DNA of 64,000 nucleotides, from contig WFVH01000023.1 in assembly GCA_015491735.1 (NCBI GenBank), positions 1 to 64,000 on the forward strand, written 5' to 3'. The stretch is from Gammaproteobacteria bacterium. Lineage in GTDB: Bacteria; Pseudomonadota; Gammaproteobacteria; Thiohalospirales; Thiohalospiraceae. The notes beneath the pieces were generated by a model. That model was given only the letters and a program-made list of their open reading frames with translations. It made no database searches and was not told the DNA's origin. Within the stretch, counting starts at the first letter, position 1. The number at the start of each line of letters is the position of its first letter. Made by a program: the position numbers and the translations under genes. This document shows positions 18,584 to 27,125 of this stretch, one piece after another.

Positions 18584-19438
18584 ATGGTTCAGACCCCAAG
18601 GCGGCCGTGGACGGCAAGACATGGAAGAGGAAGCCTCCTGCTCTTCACGTGGCTGCTGAGCGCCTGTGGCACGTTTGAAAAAGACAGCGCCCCCTCGGGG
18701 AAAATTGATATCTCCAGCATTCCGGACGCTGTTCCCAAGGCGGAGCCGCGCAGCAAATACGGTAATCCAGGCTCCTATGAAGTCAATGGGCAGTTCTACT
18801 ATGTTCTCGATAGCAGTGATGGCTATTTTGAGCGGGGAACGGCATCCTGGTATGGCAAGAAATTTCATGGCAGGCGAACCTCCAGTGGTGAGATCTATGA
18901 TGTTTTTGCCATGACCGCCGCGCACCGAACACTGCCGCTGCCCACCTATGTCCAGGTAACCAATCTGGAGAACGGCCGCACCGTGGTGGTCAAAATCAAC
19001 GACCGGGGGCCTTTTCACGGCAACCGGCTGATTGATTTATCCTATGCGGCAGCAGCCAGGCTGGACATGTTGCGCAAGGGTACGGCGCCGGTGGAAATAA
19101 GAGCCATCACCCCACCTTTGCCTTTGGCCAACGCCTCCAGCGATGGAATCCGTGCTCCGGCGACAGTGGAACCGGGGGTGACGGAGACCCCATCCAGGGC
19201 TGCCCGGTTCTACGTCCAGACCGGTGCATTTGGCAACCAGCGGAATGCTGAAATGCTGAGATCAACCCTGATAAAGGGGGGAGCGGACAACACCCACATC
19301 CAGCAGCGCACCGCCGTCAACGGGCGAGCCGTCTATAGAGTTCGCGTAGGCCCGCTGACCAGCAGGGAAGAGGCGATGCGGTTAAAACAACGATTGGCCG
19401 CTGAGGGCATCGGCAGCCCCCACATTGTCACTGAATAG
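18584..19438 (+). CDS. rlpA: Septal ring lytic transglycosylase / rare lipoprotein A
   Basis: This 284-residue lipoprotein (lipobox LLSAC, C28) has a double-psi beta-barrel domain at about residues 80-165, with GTASWYGKKFHGRRTSSGE and KINDRGPFHGNRLIDLS, followed by a C-terminal SPOR domain at about 208-284 (FYVQTGAFGNQRNAEML). In the family it binds and cuts denuded glycan at the septum. The ATG abuts the mltB stop codon with no gap, so translation is coupled. The gene order mltB-rlpA-dacA is the common gammaproteobacterial one. Confidence 0.95.
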   Translation: MVQTPRRPWTARHGRGSLLLFTWLLSACGTFEKDSAPSGKIDISSIPDAVPKAEPRSKYGNPGSYEVNGQFYYVLDSSDGYFERGTASWYGKKFHGRRTSSGEIYDVFAMTAAHRTLPLPTYVQVTNLENGRTVVVKINDRGPFHGNRLIDLSYAAAARLDMLRKGTAPVEIRAITPPLPLANASSDGIRAPATVEPGVTETPSRAARFYVQTGAFGNQRNAEMLRSTLIKGGADNTHIQQRTAVNGRAVYRVRVGPLTSREEAMRLKQRLAAEGIGSPHIVTE

Positions 19439-19451
19439 GTTTTCCGGAAAA

Positions 19452-20612
19452 ATGCATATTTTCAATCCCTCGATACCCTTTGCTGTACGGCTTTCCCTTC
19501 TGCTTTTGCTGTGGCTCGCAGGGGTTGGCGCCCACGCAGAGGCGCTGATACCCTCTCCTCCCAAGCTGGCTGCCAAAAGCTATGTGTTGATGGATTTTAA
19601 CAGCGGGCGGTTCATCGTGGAGAACAAACCAGACGAGCGGATGGATCCCGCCAGCCTTACCAAGATAATGACCGCTTATGTCATCTTCAGCGAGCTGAAA
19701 AACAACAACATCCAATCTGACGACCAGGTGTATATCAGCGAAAAGGCCTGGCGAACCGAAGGCTCCCGCATGTTCGTGGAGGTGGACAAAACAGTTCCGC
19801 TGGCAGAGCTGCTCAAGGGGTTGGTTATCCAGTCCGGCAATGATGCCAGCGTTGCCCTGGCCGAGCATGTCGCTGGCAGTGAGGAGGCCTTTGCTTCATT
19901 GATGAACAAGCACGCCAAACGGCTGGGAATGAACAACACCCATTTCGTCAACGCCACCGGCCTGCCGGACAAGGAGCACTTCACCACCGCCCATGATCTG
20001 GCGCTGCTCGCGCAGGCGCTGATTCGCGATTTTCCCGAGCAATACAAACTAAACTCCGAAAAGGAGTACCGCTATAACGGTATCACGCAATACAACCGCA
20101 ACAAGCTGCTGTGGCGCGATGCCTCCGTGGATGGAGTGAAAACCGGCCACACGAAGGCAGCGGGCTACTGCCTGGTCGCCTCTGCCAAACGCGATGGGAT
20201 GCGCCTGATATCGGTAGTGATGAATACAACCAGCGAAAAAGCCCGTGCGACCGAAAGCCAGAAACTGCTCAAGTACGGATTTCGTTTCTTCAGCACCCAT
20301 CAGCTTTATGAGGCCAACAAACCGCTGACCAAACTGCCTGTCTGGAAAGGAGAAAGCGATGAACTCCCCCTTGGCTTGACCAAACCGCTCTACGTCACGA
20401 TTCCGCGCGGGGAGTATGATAATCTCAAGGCGACCATGAAGGTGGATGAAACCGTTGTCGCGCCGGTGGCGCCAGGCCGGGAACTTGGCACTGTAAATGT
20501 CGTTCTGGATGGCAAACAGATCGCCCAGCAACCACTAATCTCCCTCAAAGCCGTTGCAGAAGGCGGCCTGTTTACCCGTATCAGAGATAGTATCTTGATG
20601 TTTTTCCAATGA
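19452..20612 (+). CDS. dacA: D-alanyl-D-alanine carboxypeptidase (PBP5/6 type)
   Basis: This 386-residue periplasmic enzyme trims the terminal D-Ala of peptidoglycan stem peptides. The three active-site motifs are S68-L-T-K71, S128-G-N130 and K230-T-G232. A signal peptide ends near GAHAEAL, and the C-terminus ends in an amphipathic helix (FTRIRDSILMFFQ) that anchors PBP5 enzymes to the inner membrane. I chose ATG 19452; a TTG at 19425 lies within rlpA and lacks a better ribosome site. The stop overlaps the dat start. Confidence 0.95.
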   Translation: MHIFNPSIPFAVRLSLLLLLWLAGVGAHAEALIPSPPKLAAKSYVLMDFNSGRFIVENKPDERMDPASLTKIMTAYVIFSELKNNNIQSDDQVYISEKAWRTEGSRMFVEVDKTVPLAELLKGLVIQSGNDASVALAEHVAGSEEAFASLMNKHAKRLGMNNTHFVNATGLPDKEHFTTAHDLALLAQALIRDFPEQYKLNSEKEYRYNGITQYNRNKLLWRDASVDGVKTGHTKAAGYCLVASAKRDGMRLISVVMNTTSEKARATESQKLLKYGFRFFSTHQLYEANKPLTKLPVWKGESDELPLGLTKPLYVTIPRGEYDNLKATMKVDETVVAPVAPGRELGTVNVVLDGKQIAQQPLISLKAVAEGGLFTRIRDSILMFFQ

Positions 20613-21484
20613 AAAACAGAAACAGCGTCTATCTGAACGGCGAGTTTCTCCCCCTTGCAGAAGCCAAGATCTCGGTACTGGATCGCGGATTCATCTTTGG
20701 TGATGGCGTTTATGAGGTCATCCCCTGCTACGGACGGCGGCCATTTCGATTGGCCGAACATCTGACCCGGCTGCAGCACAGTCTGGATGCAATAAAACTC
20801 ACCAACCCATTGAACGCTGCCGAATGGGAAAAACTGCTGCTGCAGCTGATAACCCGTTGCGATGCGGAAGATCAATCCCTCTATCTGCAGATCACCCGCG
20901 GCACCGCCAGCCGTGACCACGGTTTTCCGGCCAATACACCGCCGACTGTATTTGCCATGAGCAATCCGCTGAAACCGCCGGCACCTGCGCTACTGGAGCG
21001 GGGGGCCTCGGCAATCACCCTGGATGACATCCGCTGGCGCTATTGTCACATCAAAGCCATCTCCCTGCTGCCCAACGTCCTGCTGCGCCAGCAGGCGCTG
21101 GAGGCCGACGCGGACGAGGCCATTCTGCTGCGCGACGGAGGGGCAACCGAGGGGGCGGCCAGCAACCTGTTTATCGTCAGGAACGGCACCCTCATCACCC
21201 CACCGAAAGACAACCGGCTGCTGCCGGGGATTACCCGTGACCTGGTACTGGAGCTGGCCGAGGCCGCCAACATTCCCTGCCGGGAACAGGGTATTCCTGA
21301 AGCGGAGCTGCGCAGTGCTGACGAGATCTGGCTGACCAGCTCCACCAAGGAGATCCTGCCTGTTACCCGTCTCGACAGCGCGCCGGTCGGGGATGGTGTA
21401 CCGGGTCCGCTGTGGCAGCAGATGCACCAGCGCTACCAGCAGTACAAACAGCATCTGCGCGATGGTGGCGAAACAGACCACTGA
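20609..21484 (+). CDS. dat: D-amino-acid (D-alanine) aminotransferase
   Basis: This 291-residue fold-type IV PLP enzyme transfers amino groups between D-amino acids and 2-oxo acids. The cofactor lysine is K149 in RYCHIKAISLLPNVL, and the start VLDRGFIFGDGVYEVIP and the region ATEGAASNLFIV are typical of D-alanine aminotransferase rather than IlvE. It overlaps dacA by 4 bases (ATGA). Clustering with the carboxypeptidase gene points to recycling or supply of D-amino acids for the wall. Confidence 0.92.
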   Translation: MKNRNSVYLNGEFLPLAEAKISVLDRGFIFGDGVYEVIPCYGRRPFRLAEHLTRLQHSLDAIKLTNPLNAAEWEKLLLQLITRCDAEDQSLYLQITRGTASRDHGFPANTPPTVFAMSNPLKPPAPALLERGASAITLDDIRWRYCHIKAISLLPNVLLRQQALEADADEAILLRDGGATEGAASNLFIVRNGTLITPPKDNRLLPGITRDLVLELAEAANIPCREQGIPEAELRSADEIWLTSSTKEILPVTRLDSAPVGDGVPGPLWQQMHQRYQQYKQHLRDGGETDH

Positions 21485-21491
21485 TCCGCCG

Positions 21492-21758
21492 ATGACAGAC
21501 CAGGACTCCCCGCTCAGCTTCCCCTGCGACTTCCCCATCAAGGTGATGGGGCGCACCAGCGATACCCTCGAGGCAGAGGTCAGGACAATCATCGATCGCC
21601 ATACCACCGAAACCGCGCAGCTTGAGATCACCACGCGCCTCAGCAAGGGCGGAAAATACAGCTCAATCACCATCCGGCTGCGGGCAGACAGCCGTCAGCA
21701 ACTGGATGCCATCTACCGGGATCTGACCGCCTGCGAACAGGTACTGATGGCGCTATGA
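21492..21758 (+). CDS. ybeD: YbeD/DUF493 family protein
   Basis: This 88-residue protein has the DUF493 opening FPCDFPIKVMG and the ferredoxin-like alternation of strands and helices (YSSITIRLRADSRQQLDAIYRDL). The family is often located between dacA and lipB and may be regulatory; the role is not settled. I chose ATG 21492; an earlier in-frame start at 21393 runs through dat. It ends overlapping lipB by 4 bases. Confidence 0.9.
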   Translation: MTDQDSPLSFPCDFPIKVMGRTSDTLEAEVRTIIDRHTTETAQLEITTRLSKGGKYSSITIRLRADSRQQLDAIYRDLTACEQVLMAL

Positions 21759-22396
21759 GCCAGCCGCTGCCCGATCTGACTCACCTGCCACAGCTTGAAG
21801 TCCGTCAACTGGGCCTGCGGGAGTACACCCGCATCTGGGAGAAGATGCGCGACTTTACCGCCCGGCGCGACAGCAGCACCAGCGATGAACTCTGGCTGGT
21901 ACAACATCCCCCGGTGTTCACCCTGGGAACCAACGGCAAAGAGCATCATATCCTGAACGCCGGCTATATTCCGGTGGTAAGAACCGACCGGGGGGGTCAG
22001 GTCACCTATCACGGGCCAGGCCAGCTGATTGCCTACCTGATGATCGATCTAAAGCGGCGCCGATGGGGGATACGGCAGCTGGTGACAGCAATGGAACAGA
22101 GTATCATCGATCTGCTGGCGGAATATCAGGTCAAGGGAGAGACCCGCCATGATGCGCCGGGGGTCTATGTTGCCGGCGCGAAGATCGCGGCACTGGGACT
22201 GCGGGTACGGCGCGGCTGCTCCTATCACGGACTCAGCCTCAATGTTGATATGGATCTGACCCCTTTTGAGCGCATCAATCCCTGCGGTTACGAACAGATG
22301 GAGGTAACCAGCCTGCGCGAGCTGGGGTTGAATCTGTCAACCATAGAGCTGGAACTGATGCTGCCCCACTACATAATTCGCAATCTTCAACAATAA
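21755..22396 (+). CDS. lipB: Octanoyl-[acyl-carrier-protein]:protein N-octanoyltransferase
   Basis: This 213-residue enzyme moves the octanoyl group from ACP to lipoyl domains, the first step of lipoate assembly. The catalytic pair is K143 (GAKIAALG) and C177 (INPCGYEQM), and RGGQVTYHGPGQLIAY (79-94) is the family signature. It overlaps ybeD as ATGA. The usual next gene, lipA, is missing here; a 161-bp palindrome starts 2 bases after the stop codon. Confidence 0.96.
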   Translation: MSQPLPDLTHLPQLEVRQLGLREYTRIWEKMRDFTARRDSSTSDELWLVQHPPVFTLGTNGKEHHILNAGYIPVVRTDRGGQVTYHGPGQLIAYLMIDLKRRRWGIRQLVTAMEQSIIDLLAEYQVKGETRHDAPGVYVAGAKIAALGLRVRRGCSYHGLSLNVDMDLTPFERINPCGYEQMEVTSLRELGLNLSTIELELMLPHYIIRNLQQ

Positions 22397-22397
22397 C

Positions 22398-22558
22398 TAT
22401 TAACCCGGCCACATAATATGTCGTATTCAGAGTCTCAGGCCTCTCCCCTGTCAAGGCGCGTACCGCCGGCAAGGGTCGTTCCCCTGGCAAGGCACGCAAC
22501 GCCGAGAGGGGAGAGGCCTGAGACTCTGAATACGATATATTATGTGGCCGGGTTAATA
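22398..22558. repeat. Family B repeat, 161-bp near-perfect palindrome
   Basis: The outer 52 bases at each end (TATTAACCCGGCCAC... and ...GTGGCCGGGTTAATA) are inverted copies with one mismatch. The centre of 57 bases has several GGCAAGG-like words. The end sequence recurs at 17425, 25314, 31855 and perhaps 40827, so it is a dispersed family and not a unique hairpin. At this place, just after lipB, its RNA would fold into a very long stem and could stop or protect the lipB transcript. Confidence 0.85.
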
Positions 22559-22575
22559 AACACCAGGTACCTGCC

Positions 22576-23286
22576 ATGAACAGAACCACCGAACCACTGC
22601 ACATCGCCTACTTTTCAGATGTATTGTGCATCTGGGCATACACTGCACAGATCAGGATTGACGAACTCAAACAGCGCTTCGGTCCGCAAATCCAAATCAG
22701 CTACCACTTCATCCCCATCTTCGGCTGCACCGAACAGCGTATCGGCGAAGGCTGGAAAGAGAAAGGAGGATATGCCGGATTTGGACAGCATGTAGTCGAG
22801 GTCTGTAAAGGATTTCCTCACGTGGAGATCACCCCGGAAATCTGGAGCAAAAACGTTCCCAAAAGCTCCGCCAGCGCCCACCTTTTCCTGAAAGCGGTAC
22901 AGCTGCTGGAACAACTGGGGGAGATCAGTCCGGAACCGATCGCCTCCTTCGATGGACGCAGCCTGTTCGAGCAGGCGATCTGGCAGTTACGGCTGGCATT
23001 CTTCCGCGATATGAAGGATGTAGGCAGTGCAGATTGCCAGATGGCCCTGGCGGAGGAACTGGGACTGCCGCGCAACTCTCTGCTGAAACTGCTGCATGAC
23101 GGCTCCGCAATGGCCGCCCTGTGCAGCGATCTCAAGCTGCGCGATGACTTCAAGGTGGAAGGCAGCCCGACCTATATATTCAACGAGGGGCGGCAGAAAC
23201 TGTACGGCAATGTAGGTTACAAAATCCTCGAGGCAAACATCAAAGAGCTACTGGAACGTCCCGAGGGGCTGGCAAGCTGGTGTTGA
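22576..23286 (+). CDS. DsbA-like thioredoxin-fold protein (FrnE/HCCA isomerase type)
   Basis: This 236-residue protein looks like the cytosolic DsbA-like group that includes 2-hydroxychromene-2-carboxylate isomerase and FrnE. The opening strand AYFSDVLCIWAY has a single cysteine (C18) where FrnE-type proteins have CPWC, so dithiol oxidoreductase activity is unlikely in this form. The C-terminal KVEGSPTYIFNEGRQKLYGNVGY matches the cis-Pro region of the fold. No signal peptide is seen. A GST-kappa-like transferase or isomerase is possible. The ABC exporter genes follow 22 bases later. Confidence 0.7.
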   Translation: MNRTTEPLHIAYFSDVLCIWAYTAQIRIDELKQRFGPQIQISYHFIPIFGCTEQRIGEGWKEKGGYAGFGQHVVEVCKGFPHVEITPEIWSKNVPKSSASAHLFLKAVQLLEQLGEISPEPIASFDGRSLFEQAIWQLRLAFFRDMKDVGSADCQMALAEELGLPRNSLLKLLHDGSAMAALCSDLKLRDDFKVEGSPTYIFNEGRQKLYGNVGYKILEANIKELLERPEGLASWC

Positions 23287-23308
23287 CCAAACGGCCGGCG
23301 GTCCGCTG

Positions 23309-24187
23309 ATGCCACCCCTTCTGCAGATACAGGACCTGGTCAAGCACTACAAGGATGTGCAGGCGGTACGCGGTGTCAGTTTCACGGTCGAGCGTGGCAG
23401 CTGTTTCGGTCTGCTCGGTCCCAACGGTGCCGGCAAAACCACCACAGTTGAGATGCTGGAGGGGATCACCGCCGCTACCAGCGGTGAAATCATCTACCAG
23501 GGCCTCCCGCTGGGAGACAGATTTCGCTATGAAGCGGGGATCATGTTCCAGACCACCGCTCTGCAGGATTTCATCACCGTACGGGAAACAGTGAAGCTGT
23601 TTCAACGCCTGTATGACAAAACCCTGCCCGTAGAGGAGCTGGTCGAGCGCTGCGCCCTGCATGAGTTTCTGGACCGTGACACCCGCAAGCTCTCCGGCGG
23701 CCAGCGCCAGCGCCTGCTGCTGGCGCTGGCACTGATCAACGATCCTGAAATTCTGTTTCTGGATGAGCCGACCACGGGCCTGGATCCGCAGGCGCGCCGC
23801 AATTTCTGGGAGCTGGTGCATGGCATAAAGAAGCAGGGGAAGACCGTTATCCTCACCACACACTACATGGAAGAGGCCTACGAGCTGTGCGATAAAATCA
23901 TCATCATGGATCATGGAAAAATCATTGCGGAAGGAACTCCGCAACAACTTCTGGCCCAGCATTTTTCAGATGTGGTCGCCATACTTCCCACGACCGAACT
24001 CGCCAACAGGGAGCTGCCAATGCCGGTTATAAAAAATGGCGACAGCTGTGAGATTATCACCCACGATGTTGATCAGACTATTCAGCAGCTGATCGACGCC
24101 GGTGTATCGCTTGCTCACCTGCGCATCCGCGAGCGCACCCTTGATGACCTGTTTCTGCAGCTGACCGGCAAGGAGCTGCGCACATGA
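23309..24187 (+). CDS. ABC-2 type exporter, ATP-binding protein
   Basis: This 292-residue ATPase has Walker A GPNGAGKT (37-44), signature LSGGQ (128-132), Walker B LFLDEP (149-154) and the switch histidine in LTTHYMEEAYELCDKI. A C-terminal extension of about 70 residues is typical of drug, sodium or polysaccharide exporters of the DRA/CcmA class. The stop overlaps the permease start by 4 bases. The exported compound is unknown. Confidence 0.9.
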   Translation: MPPLLQIQDLVKHYKDVQAVRGVSFTVERGSCFGLLGPNGAGKTTTVEMLEGITAATSGEIIYQGLPLGDRFRYEAGIMFQTTALQDFITVRETVKLFQRLYDKTLPVEELVERCALHEFLDRDTRKLSGGQRQRLLLALALINDPEILFLDEPTTGLDPQARRNFWELVHGIKKQGKTVILTTHYMEEAYELCDKIIIMDHGKIIAEGTPQQLLAQHFSDVVAILPTTELANRELPMPVIKNGDSCEIITHDVDQTIQQLIDAGVSLAHLRIRERTLDDLFLQLTGKELRT

Positions 24188-25230
24188 AAACGGCCCCGGC
24201 CCAGAGAATAAAAAACTTCCGCTTTAAACACTTTTTTGCTGTTCTGGCGGCAAGAAATATCGAGTTTTTTCGTGACCGGGCCGCGCTGGCCTGGAATATT
24301 CTGTTTCCCGTTCTTATCGTGGCCGGATTCGCCTTTGCCTTTTCCACGGACAAGATCGATCTGTACAAGGTTGGGGTCTATGGCGCGCAGACCGCGGATA
24401 AAAAGCAGCAGAGCGGTTTTCTCGCCACGGAACATATCCAGTTTATTCCGATAACCGACCTGCAACCCGCCCTTGTCAGGCTGGAACGTCACCAACTGGA
24501 CATGCTGTTCGATCCGGAACAAAAACGTTACTGGATCAACGAGGAGTCACCGCGCGGCTATCTGCTGGAAAGAATTCTGCGGGGCACCGCAGCACAAACT
24601 GAATTCAGCAAACAGAGCGTCACCGGCAAGGCAATCCGCTACGTGGACTGGCTGATCCCCGGCATACTGGCTATGAACATGATGTTCAGCGCCCTGTTCG
24701 GCATCGGCTATGTGATCGTGCGTTACCGTAAAAACGGCGTACTGAAACGGCTCAAGGCCACTCCACTCAGCGCCCTTGAATTTCTCACTGCACAGATCGC
24801 ATCCCGGCTCTGGCTGATCATGGCCATCACCACCTTCGTGTTTGCCGGAACCAATCTGTTCGTGGATTTCGCCATGTTCGGTTCCTGGCTGGATCTGTTC
24901 ATCATCTTTACCCTTGGCACCATCAGCATGATCAGCCTGGGTCTGCTGATAGCCGCCCGTCTCTCCAGCGAAGAGCTGGCCGCTGGTCTGCTCAACCTGA
25001 TCAGCTGGCCGATGATCTTTCTGTCCGGTGTCTGGTTTTCGCTGGAAGGCTCACCACCTGTCATCCAGCAACTGGCGCAACTGCTGCCACTGACGCACCT
25101 TGTCGATGGTGCCCGGGCAATCATGATCGATGGCGCAAACCTGATCGACATCGCCCCCCAACTGGGGGTGCTGACCTTGATGAGTCTGCTCTTTACTGCT
25201 GTCGGCGCTGCGAGTTTCCGTTGGGAATAA
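24184..25230 (+). CDS. ABC-2 type exporter, permease
   Basis: This 348-residue membrane protein has one N-terminal helix, a periplasmic domain of about 120 residues, and a five-helix C-terminal block (IPGILAMNMMFSALFGIGYVIV through LGVLTLMSLLFTAVGAASF), the ABC-2 plan. The conserved stretch RYRKNGVLKRLKATPLSALEFL lies in the first cytosolic loop. It pairs with the ATPase encoded just before it. The genes converge on pgaD. Confidence 0.9.
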   Translation: MKTAPAQRIKNFRFKHFFAVLAARNIEFFRDRAALAWNILFPVLIVAGFAFAFSTDKIDLYKVGVYGAQTADKKQQSGFLATEHIQFIPITDLQPALVRLERHQLDMLFDPEQKRYWINEESPRGYLLERILRGTAAQTEFSKQSVTGKAIRYVDWLIPGILAMNMMFSALFGIGYVIVRYRKNGVLKRLKATPLSALEFLTAQIASRLWLIMAITTFVFAGTNLFVDFAMFGSWLDLFIIFTLGTISMISLGLLIAARLSSEELAAGLLNLISWPMIFLSGVWFSLEGSPPVIQQLAQLLPLTHLVDGARAIMIDGANLIDIAPQLGVLTLMSLLFTAVGAASFRWE

Positions 25231-25313
25231 CCTCTTCCAATTCCGCGCAGACTCCAGACGCCAAATCCGGTATTTTCCGGAGTCAATCCACCTGGTAACA
25301 AGTTAAATCCGCT

Positions 25314-25335
25314 TTAACCCGGCCACGTACGGATT
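25314..25335. repeat. Family B repeat end
   Basis: TTAACCCGGCCAC is identical to the left end of the palindrome at 22398-22558. No opposite end was found nearby, so it is a solo end. It abuts the pgaD stop codon at 25334. Confidence 0.4.
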
Positions 25336-25873
25336 AGCAAGACAACCGGCAAAGCGCTCCCTCGTCCAAACACCCGGAGCCGCTTTCCGGTCGGGCCTTG
25401 ACCGCCCGGCAACTGGCTGGCTGCAAGTTGGTAACGAACGGTTTTCTTACCTCGACGTCGGAAACATCTCCCTCTTCCGTCAAACGGATAATCATCTGTC
25501 CGGAACAGTGCCAGTTTTCCAGTTCATCCGCCCCCACGCCGAAGTGGCGAGCCAGCTCGTTTCGGTAAACGACACCCAACTGCTCCTGGCGCTTGCTGCG
25601 GCGATCCAAAAACATATTGTAGATAACCCACAACTCCATGCCGAGCATGACGATGCCGGCAAAAAGCAGAATCGGGAAAATCAACCAAAGATATTCCGTG
25701 GACGTTGTCGATGCAAGCCATGGAAACTCCAGCCCCATCAGAGACGCCAACGGAGCGGCAAGGGGTAACATCAGATAAACCCAAAAACACCAGAAAAACA
25801 GGGTGAGTCCCCCTTGAACAAGCATGCGCACCGGACCTTGGCGGCGAGAGTTTTCAATAATCAGCGAATTCAC
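25334..25873 (-). CDS. pgaD: PgaD-like subunit of the PNAG synthase
   Basis: This 179-residue protein has two membrane helices (about 20-42 and 65-87) and a cytosolic part, like PgaD, which binds PgaC and is needed for c-di-GMP-activated polymer synthesis. It overlaps pgaC by 4 bases and is the last gene of the pga operon. The final 30 residues (after KPFVTNLQ) are Cys- and Arg-rich and unlike the rest; the reading frame stops in a family B repeat end, so the tail could be a secondary extension. Confidence 0.8.
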   Translation of the reverse strand: MNSLIIENSRRQGPVRMLVQGGLTLFFWCFWVYLMLPLAAPLASLMGLEFPWLASTTSTEYLWLIFPILLFAGIVMLGMELWVIYNMFLDRRSKRQEQLGVVYRNELARHFGVGADELENWHCSGQMIIRLTEEGDVSDVEVRKPFVTNLQPASCRAVKARPESGSGCLDEGALCRLSC

Positions 25874-27123
25874 GGACGTACTCCTCTGTCAGGGCTGACC
25901 CAGGTCGCGCGTTTGCCGCGCGGCCTCAGCAAAGCCTTTGGCACAGCGACGGCCAGGGTCAACATGTTAATCAACCAATAAACCAGTGGATACCACAGCA
26001 TCCAGTAGTAAAGCCTTCCCAGGCCTTTTTCATAACGCCCGTCGATATAGAAACTCACGGCAAACTGGATAAGGCAGGTTATCCCCAGCAGCAAACTGGC
26101 GGATCCCGGCATCATGGACAACGAGACCGTTTCAGCAATTTGCGGAACAAATTGCGCCAGCAGCCAGATAAAAAACAGAACGACAAGGGTATAGGCCCAC
26201 AATACGCTAACCAGATACTCCAGACATAACGGCCACATGCGCCGCTGGCGAAAGGTCAGGATCTCTGGCAGATAACGGGTGAACACCTCGACACCACCCT
26301 GGGCCCAGCGCAAACGCTGCCGCCACAGGCCTTTGAGCGTCTCGGGCATCAAAATCCAGCACAGGGCATTGGATTCGAAACGGATATCCCATCCCTGCAG
26401 TTGCAACTTCCAGCTAACATCAATGTCTTCGGTAATGGCATCCATGCTCCAGTAGTCCACCTGCTGCAAAGCAGATTTCCGAAACCCGGCCACAACGCCT
26501 GAAACGGTGAACACCCGGCCGTAAATGCGTTGGGCCCGCTTGATAAGCCCAACGATGGAGGAAAACTCACCTACCTGGATTTTGCCCAGCAGAGTAGAAC
26601 GTGTACGCACCCGGGGATTTCCGGTAACCGCACCCACACGGCTGCTGGCAACAAAATGCTTCATTATCCAGCCGGTTGCATTGGCATCCAGCAACGCATC
26701 ACCATCGATACAGATCAGAAATTCATGCGGTGACGCCATGGCGCCCATCCGCAAGGCAGTGGGCTTCCCCTGGTTCTCCGCCAGGTGAACCACCCGTAAG
26801 CGCCGGTACTGTCTGCCCAGTTCATCCAGAAGCGCGGCCGTGCCGTCGGTGCTGCCATCATCGATGGCGATGATCTCGAACTCGGGGTAGTTCTGGTTGT
26901 CCAGCGCCGCGATTGTTTCGCGCAGATTCTCACCTTCGTTGTGGCAGGGAACCAGCAAGCTCACAGCGGGATAATCTGTCATGTCATCCAGCCCTTCGGC
27001 TCCAAGAGGGCGGCCATGCTCCCACTGAATGTAATACAGTACTCCACCCACCATCCACACGTACGCCATGGACAGCGGGTAGAAGTAGGCAAAGGCCAGC
27101 GCAAAACCAAGATAGCTCTCCAT
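25870..27123 (-). CDS. pgaC: Poly-beta-1,6-N-acetylglucosamine synthase
   Basis: This 417-residue inner-membrane GT2 glycosyltransferase polymerises UDP-GlcNAc into PNAG. The catalytic features are D88-D89 (AIDDGSTDGTA), D140-G-D142 (CIDGDALLDANA), T231-E-D233 and Q269-RLRW-273. Two helices flank the N-terminus and three to four follow the catalytic domain. ATG 27123 follows AAAGGAG; an in-frame start at 27174 lies inside pgaB and lacks one. Confidence 0.96.
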   Translation of the reverse strand: MESYLGFALAFAYFYPLSMAYVWMVGGVLYYIQWEHGRPLGAEGLDDMTDYPAVSLLVPCHNEGENLRETIAALDNQNYPEFEIIAIDDGSTDGTAALLDELGRQYRRLRVVHLAENQGKPTALRMGAMASPHEFLICIDGDALLDANATGWIMKHFVASSRVGAVTGNPRVRTRSTLLGKIQVGEFSSIVGLIKRAQRIYGRVFTVSGVVAGFRKSALQQVDYWSMDAITEDIDVSWKLQLQGWDIRFESNALCWILMPETLKGLWRQRLRWAQGGVEVFTRYLPEILTFRQRRMWPLCLEYLVSVLWAYTLVVLFFIWLLAQFVPQIAETVSLSMMPGSASLLLGITCLIQFAVSFYIDGRYEKGLGRLYYWMLWYPLVYWLINMLTLAVAVPKALLRPRGKRATWVSPDRGVRP

Positions 27124-27125
27124 GG

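Noticed and set aside
22398-22558. Simple Rho-independent terminator after lipB
   Set aside because: The stem is 52 bp long, no T-run follows, and the ends recur at other loci, so a repeat is the better description even if it can stop transcription.
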